Shown: positions 1 through 7,503, counted from the stretch's first letter. The stretch: DNA of 11,933 bases from Longimicrobiaceae bacterium (GCA_030146875.1 JASLAX010000208.1:1-11933), one strand, 5' to 3'. A program made the numbers and translations. Notes: generated from the letters alone by a model not told the origin.

Positions 1-1
1 C

Positions 2-1153
2 CCGGCCGCGGCGGAGCTGGCCGCGGTGGTGGCGGCGCGGCCCGGCCACGCCCGCGCCCACCGCCTGCTGGGCGACCTGGCCCGTTGGGAGGGCCGCCCC
101 GGCCCGGCGGCGGCGTACTATTCCCGCGCCATGGCGCTGGACCCGTCGCTGGAGGGGATCGGCGGCGTTCTGGCGGAGACCCGGGCCGAGCACGCCCGCG
201 CCCTGCACGCCTGGCGCGCGCCGGGCGCCGAGGAGGGCCGCGTGGCCGCCGAGTCGTTCGGCGACAGCGAGGGCTTCCGCTGGCTCTCCACCCGCGCGGA
301 GCGGAGCTGGCGCCCCGGCTTGGGCACGGTGACGGTGGCCGTGCGCCGCGACCGGGCGGCCGGGGAGCTGGGCACGGTCGGACGGCAGGACGCGTCCGGC
401 TTCGGGGCCGAGGCGCGGCTGGAGCGCGGCCTCTCCCCCGACCTGCGCGTCGCGGCCTCGGCCGGGGTGGTGCGCTACGCCGGCGCGGGGACGCACCCCA
501 CGCTGGGCGCGGGCGTGGCGATGACCGCGGGGGGCGGGACCTCGCTGGCGGCCCGCTACGACCGCCAGCCCGCCGCGCGCCGGTCGGCGACGTACGCGGC
601 GGTGGAGGCGCGGGCGGTCTCCGACGCGGTGCGGCTGGACGTCTCCCGCCCGCTGCTGGGGATGACCGCCACCGCCAGCGCGGAGGCCGAGCGGCTCTCG
701 GCGGACGTGGGGACCACGGAGCGGCTGGGCGGCACCGCGTCGCTCACGCGCGAGGTGACGTCGCGGGTGACGGCCGGCGTCTCCGTCTCGGGGCTGACGA
801 CCTCCGCAGCGGCGCCGACGGTGCGTGGGGCGGCGCTCTACTGGTCGCCGCGGGCCTACGTCGCCCCCTCCGCCACGGTGGGGTACCGCGCGCCGGTGGG
901 CGAGGAGTGGACGGTGGAGGGCTCGCTCTCCCCCGGCTACGCCTGGGTGGAGGAGCGGAGCGGCGGGGTGCAGCGGTACGAGAGCGGCGGCACGCCCACC
1001 CTGGGCGTCGGCGCCGCGGCGAGCTGGCGGCGGGGACGCTGGTCCGCCGCCGTCGCCGGATCCTGGGGCGGGGCGGGCGAGAGCGGGTACCGGGCGGCGA
1101 CGGTCCGCGTGGGCGGGTCCTACGCGCTGAAGGGGGAAGAGGTGGCCCGGTGA
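2..1153 (+). CDS. TPR / outer-membrane beta-barrel exopolysaccharide exporter, C-terminal part
   Basis: The frame is open from base 2 with no plausible start, so the gene begins upstream; the GTG at 26 lies inside a TPR helix and is not taken as the start. The first ~50 residues read as a tetratricopeptide repeat (GDLARWEGRPGPAAAYYSRA, then MALDP). The remaining ~300 residues alternate short polar and hydrophobic stretches rich in G, S, T, A, V, Y and R, typical of amphipathic beta-strands of an outer-membrane barrel. The string ALYWSPRAYVAP near base 830 resembles the Y-SP-x-Y signature in BcsC/PgaA-type barrels. Family knowledge: a periplasmic TPR superhelix joined to a 16-strand barrel exports cellulose or poly-N-acetylglucosamine. 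The last 4 nt overlap the glycosyltransferase start, which supports a shared operon. PgaA-like, BcsC-like or another TPR-barrel cannot be separated from the visible part. Confidence 0.75.
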   Translation, partial: PAAAELAAVVAARPGHARAHRLLGDLARWEGRPGPAAAYYSRAMALDPSLEGIGGVLAETRAEHARALHAWRAPGAEEGRVAAESFGDSEGFRWLSTRAERSWRPGLGTVTVAVRRDRAAGELGTVGRQDASGFGAEARLERGLSPDLRVAASAGVVRYAGAGTHPTLGAGVAMTAGGGTSLAARYDRQPAARRSATYAAVEARAVSDAVRLDVSRPLLGMTATASAEAERLSADVGTTERLGGTASLTREVTSRVTAGVSVSGLTTSAAAPTVRGAALYWSPRAYVAPSATVGYRAPVGEEWTVEGSLSPGYAWVEERSGGVQRYESGGTPTLGVGAAASWRRGRWSAAVAGSWGGAGESGYRAATVRVGGSYALKGEEVAR

Positions 1154-2469
1154 GGGTCGGCTATGCCCTGCGGGTGGTGGCGGGGCTGGCGGTCGTCGCG
1201 ATCGCCGCCGTCCTGCTGCTGGGCGTCCTGCTGGCCATCCGGCTCCCGGTGGAGCTGCAGACCGGGCTGGTCCGCGCCACCGTCGTCCTCCTCCTCCTGT
1301 TCATGGTCGTGCTGGTCGTGCGGTACCTCTCCCTGCTCTGGCTGGGGTACCTGCACCACCTGCACGACGCGCGGCGCGACGCGGCCGACGACGGGAGCTT
1401 CCTGCCGCCGGTGAGCATCATCGTCCCCGCGTACAACGAGGGGCCCAACATCCAGGCCTCGCTCCGCTCGCTGCTGCGGCAGGACTACCCGCGCTTCGAG
1501 GTGCTGGTGGTGGACGACGGCAGCACCGACGACACCTTCGAGCGCGCCCAGGCCATGGCCGGGCGGGCGCGCGGGGCGACGGTGCGCGTCATCAGCAAGC
1601 GGAACTCGGGGAAGGCGGGCGCGCTCAATGCCGGCATCGCGCTCGCCCGCTACCCGTACGTGCTGTGCATGGACGGCGACTCGCGCCTCTCCGAGACCAC
1701 GCTGCGGCGCGCCGTGCGGCACTTCCGCGACCCCGGGGTGGCCGCGGTCGCCGGGAACGTGAAGGTGGTGAACCGCCGCAACCTGTGGACGCGGATGCAG
1801 GCGCTGGAGTACATCGAGGGGCTGAACATGGCGCGGCGCGCGCAGGGCTTCATGCGCGCCGTGAACATCATCCCCGGCCCCATCGGCGTGTTCCGCCGCG
1901 ACGTGCTGCAGCGGCTGGGCGGCTACGACACCGACACCTACGCCGAGGACGCCGACCTGACGCTGAAGATCCTGGCGGCGGGGTGGCGGGTGGAGTACGA
2001 GGACCAGGCCATCGCCTACACCGAGGCGCCCGAGAACCTGGTGTCGCTCATCAAGCAGCGCTACCGCTGGACGCGGGGGATCCTGCAGGCGCTGGGGAAG
2101 CGCCGCGGCGTGCTGTGGGCGCCGCAGAGCTTCGCGACCTGGCTCTCGGTGCTGATGATGCTGTTCGAGGCGATCCTGTGGCCGCTGATGAACGTGGCCG
2201 GCAGCCTGTTCTTCGTGGTGGTGGCCGTCTCCTTCGGGGCCAGCGACTACCTGGTGGCGTGGTGGCTCCTGCTCACGGTGCTGGACCTGGCGGCGGCGCT
2301 GCACACCGTGGCCATGGAGGAGGAGGACCTGTCGCTGGTGCCGCTGGCGATCCTGTACCGGTTCGTGTTCGTGCTGCTTGTGGACGTGGCCAAGCTGGCG
2401 GCCACGGTGGAGGAGCTCCTCAAGGTCGAGATGACCTGGGGCAAACTGGAGAGACTGGGAAGGATCTGA
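1150..2469 (+). CDS. Processive family 2 glycosyltransferase (PgaC-like polysaccharide synthase)
   Basis: A 439-residue inner-membrane polysaccharide synthase, close to the usual PgaC length. Start: GTG at 1150, overlapping the upstream stop (GTGA), with a GAGGTG Shine-Dalgarno at 1139-1144; the open frame reaching back to 85 is a shadow of the barrel gene. Two N-terminal membrane helices (about 8-31 and 40-66) precede a GT-A domain starting at VSIIVPAYNEG (residue 88). Visible motifs are VDDGST (D122/D123, UDP-sugar binding), MDGDS (D175, D177; DxD-type metal/nucleotide site), AEDADLT (D267, probable catalytic base) and QRYRW (303-307), the Q-x-x-R-W signature of processive enzymes. About three C-terminal helices follow, ending in WGKLERLG, as in PgaC-like proteins. 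There is no PilZ domain. Expected role: polymerise a UDP-sugar, probably UDP-GlcNAc given the deacetylase, and translocate the chain. Polymer identity is inferred; a hyaluronan-, chitin- or cellulose-like product is not excluded. Confidence 0.9.
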   Translation: MRVGYALRVVAGLAVVAIAAVLLLGVLLAIRLPVELQTGLVRATVVLLLLFMVVLVVRYLSLLWLGYLHHLHDARRDAADDGSFLPPVSIIVPAYNEGPNIQASLRSLLRQDYPRFEVLVVDDGSTDDTFERAQAMAGRARGATVRVISKRNSGKAGALNAGIALARYPYVLCMDGDSRLSETTLRRAVRHFRDPGVAAVAGNVKVVNRRNLWTRMQALEYIEGLNMARRAQGFMRAVNIIPGPIGVFRRDVLQRLGGYDTDTYAEDADLTLKILAAGWRVEYEDQAIAYTEAPENLVSLIKQRYRWTRGILQALGKRRGVLWAPQSFATWLSVLMMLFEAILWPLMNVAGSLFFVVVAVSFGASDYLVAWWLLLTVLDLAAALHTVAMEEEDLSLVPLAILYRFVFVLLVDVAKLAATVEELLKVEMTWGKLERLGRI

Positions 2470-2666
2470 TGGACGTCATTCAGCTGGTCGTGATCGCGAT
2501 GGTGCTCACCATCCTGGCCACCATCACCCTGGCCGCGGTGAGCTACGGGGCCTTCAAGGTGCGCGAGCGCCGCTCCCCGGGCGCGGTGGAGGCGGAGGGC
2601 CCCTCCGGGCCGTACTTCTTCGAGCGCGTCCGCTTCGTGGGCCGGGACGCGCCGCCGGCGCGCTGA
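2469..2666 (+). CDS. Small single-pass membrane protein in the exopolysaccharide operon
   Basis: A 65-residue protein starting MDVIQLVVIAMVLTILATI. The ATG overlaps the glycosyltransferase stop by 1 nt (TGATG), and GGGAAGGA at 2457-2464 gives a good Shine-Dalgarno. Residues ~4-27 form one membrane helix. A short charged stretch (KVRERR) and a soluble tail of ~35 residues follow, containing GPYFFERVRFVG, which fits an N-out/C-in topology with a cytoplasmic tail. I do not recognise the family. It occupies the place of PgaD, the small c-di-GMP-sensing partner of PgaC, but PgaD is about twice as long with two helices, so this is at most an analogue. Coupling on both sides (1-nt overlaps with both neighbours) suggests it is made stoichiometrically with the synthase. 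It is easily missed because the frame continues far upstream as a shadow. Confidence 0.8.
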   Translation: MDVIQLVVIAMVLTILATITLAAVSYGAFKVRERRSPGAVEAEGPSGPYFFERVRFVGRDAPPAR

Positions 2667-4414
2667 TGGCGCTCGACCGCCCCCGGCTGGCCGCGCTCAC
2701 CTTCCTGCTGGTCGTGGGGGCGGGGCTCGCCGGGGTGGGCGCGTGGGCCTGGCGCTCGATGACCGCGGCCCAGAACGTCGCCTTCGGCGAGAACTCCAGC
2801 GGGTACCGCGCCCCCGCCGACCTTCCCTCCGCGCTGCCCGCGGTGTCGCTGGCCGGGGTGCGCGCCGCGGTCGTGGCCCACGCCGCCAGCGAGGGCCAGC
2901 GCCGGCCGGGCGCGCTGCGGGCCGAGGCGGAGCGGTGGCGGGGCTGGCTCGCCGGGGCGGGGGCGCGGATGGTGGCGCCGGCGGATGCCGACGTGCTGGT
3001 CGTTCCCCACGCGGTCTGCCTGGGGGCGGAGCTGCGCGCCGGGATCGAGCGGCACCTGCGGGCGGGGAAGGGGATCGTCTCCGTGGGCCTGCTGGGCGCG
3101 CGCAACGCGAGCTGCCACCCGCTCCCCGACACGCTGCTCTTCGCGCTGCTGGGCGGCGGGCGCCCCAACGCGGCCCCCCTCCGCTCGCGCGGCGGCGAGT
3201 CGCACTACGCCGTGGTGCTGGGCGAGACGGCGCTGGGCGCGGGGATTCCCCCCGGCTCGCGCCTGGAGATCCGCAGCGCCGACCAGACGGTCTTCCGGGG
3301 CCCCGAGCGCTCGGTCTTCTACACCGACTACGAGCGCACGCCCGTGCGGCACCGGGACCGCGAGTGGTTCGACGGCGCGGTGGCGCGGGCGCGGGTGGGG
3401 CCCGGCCGCGTCGCCGCCTTCGGCTTCGGGATGACGGAGGTGGTGCCGGGGTGGAGCGAGGACATCGCCCGCCGGCTGGCCGCGAACGCCGTGGCGTGGG
3501 CCGCGGGGCGGCCGGTGGTGCAGGTGGCGACCTGGCCGGAGGGGAAGCGTGCGGCCGCCGTGGTGGCGCAGGACGTGGAGGCCGACTTCGGGAACGCGCG
3601 CGCCGCGGCCGACGTGCTGGACGAGGCGGGGATCCCGGCGACGTACTTCCTGCTGGGCGACCTGGCGCGCAAGAACCCGTGGACCACGCGCCGGCTGGTG
3701 CGCGGCGGCGAGATCGGCACCCACACCGACGACCACAAGGCGCTGGACCGGCTCACGCCCCAGGCGCTCGACGCCTCGCTGGGGCTGGCGAAGAGCGAGG
3801 CGGAGAAGCTCTCCGGCCGCCCCGTGCGCGGGCTGCGGCCGCCGGAGGAGCGCTTCGACCTGGAGACGCTGCGCGCCTGGGCCCGCGTGGGCGGCGACTA
3901 CGTGTTCGCCGCCAACAACACGCGCTCGGCGTCGCCCGAGATGGTGCCGCTGGGCAGGGACACGCTGGTGCTGCTGGCCCGGGTGGTGGGCGACGACTTC
4001 GAGGTGCTGGAGCGCGCCGCCATCCGCGACCGCGGGGCGATGACGCGCACCATGCTCCGCGAGGTGGACGAGGTGATGGCCTACCGCGGCATCTACATGT
4101 TCTCGTACCACTCGCAGATGTTCGCGCGGGACGACCTTCTCCCGGTGCTGCGTTCGCTGGCGGGCGCGCTCCGCGCCACGCCGGGCGTGTGGGTGGCACA
4201 GGCGGGAGACGTGGCCACCTGGTGGCGCGCCCGCGCCGCCGTGCGGCACGAGGTCTCCACCGACGGCCGCACCGTCCTGGTCACCAACACCGGCCGCACC
4301 CCGTTCCGCCAGGGCGTCCTGCTGGTCGACCTGCCCGACGGAGCCCAGAAGCGCATGGCGCTGCCCGAGTTGCCGTCCGGGGGATCGGTGCGCCTCCAGG
4401 TGCCGGCGCGGTAG
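2666..4414 (+). CDS. Membrane-anchored polysaccharide deacetylase (NodB-like) with N-terminal extra domain
   Basis: 582 residues. The ATG overlaps the previous stop by 1 nt; no strong Shine-Dalgarno, so translation is probably coupled. A helix at ~8-29 is a signal anchor placing the protein in the periplasm. Residues ~50-285 form an alpha/beta region (ADVLVVPHAVCLG, then a GKGIVSVGLLG strand) that looks like a Rossmann or amidotransferase-like fold, unassigned. The NodB-type domain spans ~295-490: AQDVEADF (D303, D307) at motif 1, THTDDH (H353, H357) as the metal-binding H-x3-H, RPPEERF (R391) at motif 3 and SYHSQ (H482) as the late histidine. Motif 1 reads D-V-E rather than the usual D-D-G, resembling DVE-type deacetylases. 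A C-terminal stretch (~500-582) looks like a small beta-sandwich. Likely role: de-N-acetylation of the exported polymer, as PgaB does, but without PgaB's C-terminal hydrolase domain. The substrate is inferred from the operon. Confidence 0.85.
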   Translation: MALDRPRLAALTFLLVVGAGLAGVGAWAWRSMTAAQNVAFGENSSGYRAPADLPSALPAVSLAGVRAAVVAHAASEGQRRPGALRAEAERWRGWLAGAGARMVAPADADVLVVPHAVCLGAELRAGIERHLRAGKGIVSVGLLGARNASCHPLPDTLLFALLGGGRPNAAPLRSRGGESHYAVVLGETALGAGIPPGSRLEIRSADQTVFRGPERSVFYTDYERTPVRHRDREWFDGAVARARVGPGRVAAFGFGMTEVVPGWSEDIARRLAANAVAWAAGRPVVQVATWPEGKRAAAVVAQDVEADFGNARAAADVLDEAGIPATYFLLGDLARKNPWTTRRLVRGGEIGTHTDDHKALDRLTPQALDASLGLAKSEAEKLSGRPVRGLRPPEERFDLETLRAWARVGGDYVFAANNTRSASPEMVPLGRDTLVLLARVVGDDFEVLERAAIRDRGAMTRTMLREVDEVMAYRGIYMFSYHSQMFARDDLLPVLRSLAGALRATPGVWVAQAGDVATWWRARAAVRHEVSTDGRTVLVTNTGRTPFRQGVLLVDLPDGAQKRMALPELPSGGSVRLQVPAR

Positions 4415-4503
4415 AGGCCGTCCCAGCGCCGGGCGGCGTCGAGGAGGTCGATCGGGGGGATCGCCGGCGGCCGCGGTTGTCGGACCGACGAGGCCGGCCC
4501 CTC

Positions 4504-4530
4504 GCCGGCGAATCGAATCCAATCGCCGGC
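4504..4530. terminator. Possible bidirectional terminator between convergent genes
   Basis: GCCGGCGA (4504-4511) pairs perfectly with TCGCCGGC (4523-4530) around an 11-nt AT-richer loop. It sits in the 222-nt gap (4415-4636) between the + strand deacetylase stop and the - strand transglycosylase stop. There is no T-run on either side, so rho-independent function is uncertain. The rest of the gap shows only weaker inverted repeats (for example AGCGTC/GACGCT) and no supported gene. Confidence 0.35.
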
Positions 4531-4636
4531 TCCACGGCGGCTCCGGCCGATCTCTCCCCGACGAGCGGAGGCAGCGGCTCCTCGAAGCGTCCGAGCCTCC
4601 GACGCTACCGACCGCCGTCGGCCGATGAGGACGCGT

Positions 4637-5491
4637 CTACCCCCCGCCCTGGAAGAGAGCCGTGTACGCCCTCACCCGCTCCAGGTAGTCCATCGCCTCG
4701 GGGTTGGTGTGGCGGGTCCAGTCGCGGCCCCACCGCTCCACCAGTCCGTGGACGTACGGGTATCCCTGGTTGTAGGAGACGACCACCAGGTCCAGGAGCT
4801 GCCCCTCGGTGAGCGGGCGTCCCCCGTTCAGGCGCGTCCGGGCGAAGGTGCCGTGCGCCCCCGGCCACTCGTCCTCGGTCCACGCCTGCTCCAGCATCCG
4901 CAGCCAGAGCGTGGCCGCGCGGCTCGCCGCCACCGGGTCGAAGAAGTACTCCTGCCGCGCCGACACCGCGCCGGACGCCAGCAGCGCCCTCACCTGGTCG
5001 CGCGTGATCCCCGCCCTCCGCGCGGCCGTGCTCCGCGGCCACGACGCCACCTCCGCCCCCGCCCACCGCCACCCCTCCACCTCTCCGGTGATGGTCAGCA
5101 GGTCGGCGTCCGCGGCGGGGGTGAGCTGGGCGTAGCCGTAGGCCGGCACGCCGCTGAGTGCGTCGGCCTCGAACCCGCTCTCCTTCGCCAGCACGGCGGC
5201 GACCAGGGCGGGGTTCACGCGCAGGCGCGGGTCCGCGCCCCACTCCTCCAGCAGCGGCGCCACCCGTCGCGCGAAGAACGGGTATCCCTCGGGCCGGGTG
5301 ACGCGGGGCGAGCCGTCCGCGTTCACCAGTGCCGCGTGGGGAACGGCCGCCAGCCGCTGCCCGGGCACGGCGTGCATCCGCGGCCCGTCTCCCGCCGGCG
5401 AATCCGACGCGCGCGCCTCCCCACCGGGAGCGGGGGGCCGCGCGCAGGCGGCCAGGGCGAGCAGGGCGGCAAGGAGGCGGCGTCTGGGCAT
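4637..5491 (-). CDS. SLT-type lytic transglycosylase, lipoprotein
   Basis: 284 residues from the ATG at 5491. This start gives MPRRRLLAALLALAAC at once, a signal peptide with lipobox L-A-A-C and lipidated C16. The longer frame from 5560 would begin inside the hairpin at 5521-5555 and add an Arg/Pro-rich tail before the signal, so it is rejected. The catalytic domain follows a Pro/Ala-rich linker: AAVLAKESGFEADALSG with E104 as the likely catalytic glutamate, then YGYAQLTP (118-125), matching the E-S-x-F, A-x-S and G-x-x-Q-x-x-P pattern of goose-lysozyme-like SLT enzymes, and VSYNQGYPYV (238-247), the Y-N-x-G motif. Such enzymes cleave peptidoglycan glycan strands to 1,6-anhydro-muropeptides. 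The lipobox points to a membrane-anchored periplasmic location. No Shine-Dalgarno is evident. It lies tail-to-tail with the exopolysaccharide operon and downstream of the GH5 gene. It may help envelope remodelling for export, but an independent housekeeping role is equally possible. Confidence 0.82.
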   Translation of the reverse strand: MPRRRLLAALLALAACARPPAPGGEARASDSPAGDGPRMHAVPGQRLAAVPHAALVNADGSPRVTRPEGYPFFARRVAPLLEEWGADPRLRVNPALVAAVLAKESGFEADALSGVPAYGYAQLTPAADADLLTITGEVEGWRWAGAEVASWPRSTAARRAGITRDQVRALLASGAVSARQEYFFDPVAASRAATLWLRMLEQAWTEDEWPGAHGTFARTRLNGGRPLTEGQLLDLVVVSYNQGYPYVHGLVERWGRDWTRHTNPEAMDYLERVRAYTALFQGGG

Positions 5492-5520
5492 CGCGTGGGC
5501 GGCGGAAGGGGCGGGAAGAC

Positions 5521-5555
5521 GGCGCGGGGGAGCGGACCGTCCGCTCCCCCGCGCC
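5521..5555 (-). terminator. Perfect 16-bp hairpin after the GH5 gene
   Basis: Bases 5521-5536 are the exact reverse complement of 5540-5555, giving a 16-bp uninterrupted GC-rich stem with a 3-nt loop. It starts 21 nt past the GH5 stop in the direction of transcription and ends 29 nt before the transglycosylase ATG. On the - strand it is followed by GTCTTCCCGC, only a weak U-tract. It probably stops or attenuates GH5 transcription; read-through into the transglycosylase is possible. Its position also argues against a transglycosylase start at 5560. Confidence 0.65.
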
Positions 5556-5576
5556 CGCATCGGTTCCGGGGGTCCG

Positions 5577-7316
5577 TCAGTAGGACATGAGCTTCGCCCG
5601 GACCGCCGCGCCCATCTCGGTGGGCGTACCGTCCCAGCTCGAGATCAGCGCCGCGAAGGTGCACTTCAGGTCCTGGCGGTCCGCCGGCGGGGCGTACCAG
5701 GCCCAGGCCACCCAGTGGATGTTCTTCTGGTCGGCATAGTCCATCACCGCCTGGTAGTACGGCACCCCGCAGTTCATGGTCCCGAACTCGCCGATCATCA
5801 CCGGCACGCGCGCCGTCAGGTAGCCGAACGCCGCGTCCCAGGCGGGGGGCTGCTTCTCCGGCCAGTCGTAGACGTGGCTCCCGTAGATGACGTTGTAGCC
5901 GTCGATCATGTGGTGCTCCGCCTCGCCCAGGTCGAAGCCCCAGTTCAGCCCGTTCACGATCACCAGGTTCCGGGCTCCCGTTCCGCGGACGGCGTCGTAG
6001 AGCTGCTGGTAGCCGGCGGTCATGTAGCCGTCGCCGCTGGGGCCGCCGTTGCGCCAGGTGCTCCAGGAGATGTCGTGCGGCTCGTTGTAGAGCTCGAACA
6101 TCACCCGCCCGTCGTCCTTGTAGCGCGCCGCCACCTCCCTCCAGAAGGGAATGGCGTGCTGCGCGTCGGCCATGCGCTCCAGCGCGTACGACTTCTGCTC
6201 CGGGTTGCCGCGATCCGAGAAGTGCATGTCCAGGATCACGTCCAGCCCGTTCTCCTTCGCGCGCTTCACGGTGGAGTCGACCAGCGCCCGGTAGTTGGGG
6301 TCGTACCCGCCCGCGGTGCTGAGCCAGAACGACGGGTTCAGCGGGATGCGGACCACGTTGGCGCCCCAGCTCCGGATGTTGCGGAAGTCCTCGCGCGCGA
6401 GCTGCGGGTCGATCAGCCGGTCGTCGCCGCGGTGCCACGACTCCAGGCCGGAGCGGGCGATGCCGGTGAAGCGGTGCGGCCGGCAGGTGGTGGCGCTGAC
6501 GATCTGCGGGCCCACCGCCGCGTAGCCGCCCGCCGCGGCGTCGACCGCCGTGGCCGTCAGCGCCACCGATGCGGGCGCGCGCGAGCGGAGCGACGCCTGG
6601 ATCCGCTGCGTGCCGCCCGTGGTGCCCATGGTCAGCCCCACCCGCGCGATCCCCTGCGCGTCGGCCGTGGCCACCGCGCGCTCCAGCTTGCCGGTGCCCT
6701 CGGTCACGGTGAAGTAGACCTTCGCCCCCGGCACGGGCGCGCTCAGCGCGTCGGTCACGCGCACCTCCAGCGGCGAGCCCAGCGCGCAGCCCACCGGCAT
6801 CCCCTGCGCGTCGCCGGAGACCACGGCGAGGTTCGCCTCGGAGCCCCAGCGCGCGGTCGCCGTGAAGCCGGTGGAGAGGGAGCGCCCCGGCACGGAAGCC
6901 GTGGCCGCCTGCGCGCCCTCGGCCGCGCCGAGGGTCCAGACGCCCTTCGCGAGGCCCTGGGCGTCCGTGGTGGAGGTGGAGGGCGAGAACGAGCCGCCGC
7001 CCGTGGTGGCCTCGAACCGCACGGAGACGCCCGACATCGGGGCGCCGCTCGCGTCGACCACCCGCACGGCCACGGTGTCGTCCACCGGGTGCCCGGGCGC
7101 GCCGGAGACGTCCGCCGGTGAGACGCGCTGGATGGCCGAAGGCTCGCGCGTCCCCGGGCCGGGGCCGGGGCCGCCGCCCCCGCCGCCGTCGGAGCAGGCG
7201 GGCAGCACTAGCGCCGCGGCCAGCGCCATCAGCGCGGCGCGGTTCCGGAGCCGGGATCCCGCATTCGCGGAGAATCGATCATGCCCGCCCTGCCGGGCGG
7301 CGCTGGTATGCCACAT
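5577..7316 (-). CDS. GH5-family glycoside hydrolase (cellulase-like) lipoprotein with two Ig-like domains
   Basis: 579 residues from the ATG at 7316, chosen because AGAGGA lies 9 nt upstream; an ATG at 7229, directly before the signal core, is the alternative. The signal peptide ends ALVLPAC (lipidated C41), followed by a Gly/Pro linker (SDGGGGGGPGPGPG). Two tandem bacterial Ig-like (Big-1/invasin type) domains follow at ~62-156 and ~163-258, each with a V-x-V-x-D-x-x-x-x-P-V/M-x-G-x-x-V-x-F core and a T-D/A-D-A-Q-G turn. The C-terminal ~305 residues are a GH5 barrel: VVRIPLNPSFW, DVILDMHF, FELYNEPHD with acid/base E412 and VMIGEFGTMN with nucleophile E510. Spacing and context are typical for retaining endo-beta-glucanases or mannanases. 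The protein is probably surface- or periplasm-exposed, with the Ig domains as spacers. It could degrade external polysaccharide or trim the polymer made by the neighbouring operon; the sequence does not decide this. Confidence 0.88.
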   Translation of the reverse strand: MWHTSAARQGGHDRFSANAGSRLRNRAALMALAAALVLPACSDGGGGGGPGPGPGTREPSAIQRVSPADVSGAPGHPVDDTVAVRVVDASGAPMSGVSVRFEATTGGGSFSPSTSTTDAQGLAKGVWTLGAAEGAQAATASVPGRSLSTGFTATARWGSEANLAVVSGDAQGMPVGCALGSPLEVRVTDALSAPVPGAKVYFTVTEGTGKLERAVATADAQGIARVGLTMGTTGGTQRIQASLRSRAPASVALTATAVDAAAGGYAAVGPQIVSATTCRPHRFTGIARSGLESWHRGDDRLIDPQLAREDFRNIRSWGANVVRIPLNPSFWLSTAGGYDPNYRALVDSTVKRAKENGLDVILDMHFSDRGNPEQKSYALERMADAQHAIPFWREVAARYKDDGRVMFELYNEPHDISWSTWRNGGPSGDGYMTAGYQQLYDAVRGTGARNLVIVNGLNWGFDLGEAEHHMIDGYNVIYGSHVYDWPEKQPPAWDAAFGYLTARVPVMIGEFGTMNCGVPYYQAVMDYADQKNIHWVAWAWYAPPADRQDLKCTFAALISSWDGTPTEMGAAVRAKLMSY

Positions 7317-7497
7317 GGGACGCGATCCTCTGCATCGGGGCCGCGGCCGTGCTCTCGAGAACGAGGGCGGCGGGACGGCTGGGTTCACGGAAGCTCGCCC
7401 CGGACCGGGGTGCCGGACACAAGCGCAACGCTCGTGCCACCAGTCGGATACGCGGGAACGTGGAGGGCGGCGGTGGCGGTCCCGAGGCCGGGCTCGT

Positions 7498-7503
7498 TAT
7501 CTT
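7498..7503 (+). promoter_or_regulatory. Possible -10 element for the MqnC-like gene
   Basis: TATCTT is an AT-rich island in GC-rich DNA, 49 nt before the GTG start at 7553 and within the 236-nt gap between divergent genes (7317-7552). It keeps the T-A and final T of the sigma-70 -10 consensus. No convincing -35 box is seen 16-18 nt upstream. Similar TAnnTT islands precede the two later + strand genes that have intergenic space. No clear promoter was found for the divergent GH5 gene. Confidence 0.3.

Noticed and set aside
85..1149. Upstream extension of the glycosyltransferase frame
   Set aside because: It overlaps the TPR/barrel gene completely and reads as Arg/Gly/Pro-rich out-of-frame sequence; the GTG at 1150 with its Shine-Dalgarno gives a normal PgaC-length protein.
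1120..2304. Antisense open frame opposite the glycosyltransferase
   Set aside because: His/Gln/Arg/Val-rich low-complexity translation without motifs, fully covered by a well-supported gene.
2543..4522. Long antisense open frame opposite the deacetylase
   Set aside because: Composition is His/Arg/Pro/Gly-rich, typical of the complement of GC-rich codons; the + strand gene has clear motifs.
5492..5560. Longer N-terminus for the lytic transglycosylase
   Set aside because: It would start inside the 16-bp hairpin and put an Arg/Pro tail before the lipoprotein signal peptide.
5298..7121. Long + strand open frame opposite GH5
   Set aside because: Arg/His/Val-rich shadow; GH5 catalytic motifs and Ig-like domains lie on the other strand.
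7317..7388. Longer N-terminus for the GH5 protein
   Set aside because: The extra 24 residues are Pro/Arg-rich and unlike a signal peptide; the ATG at 7316 has an AGAGGA ribosome site.
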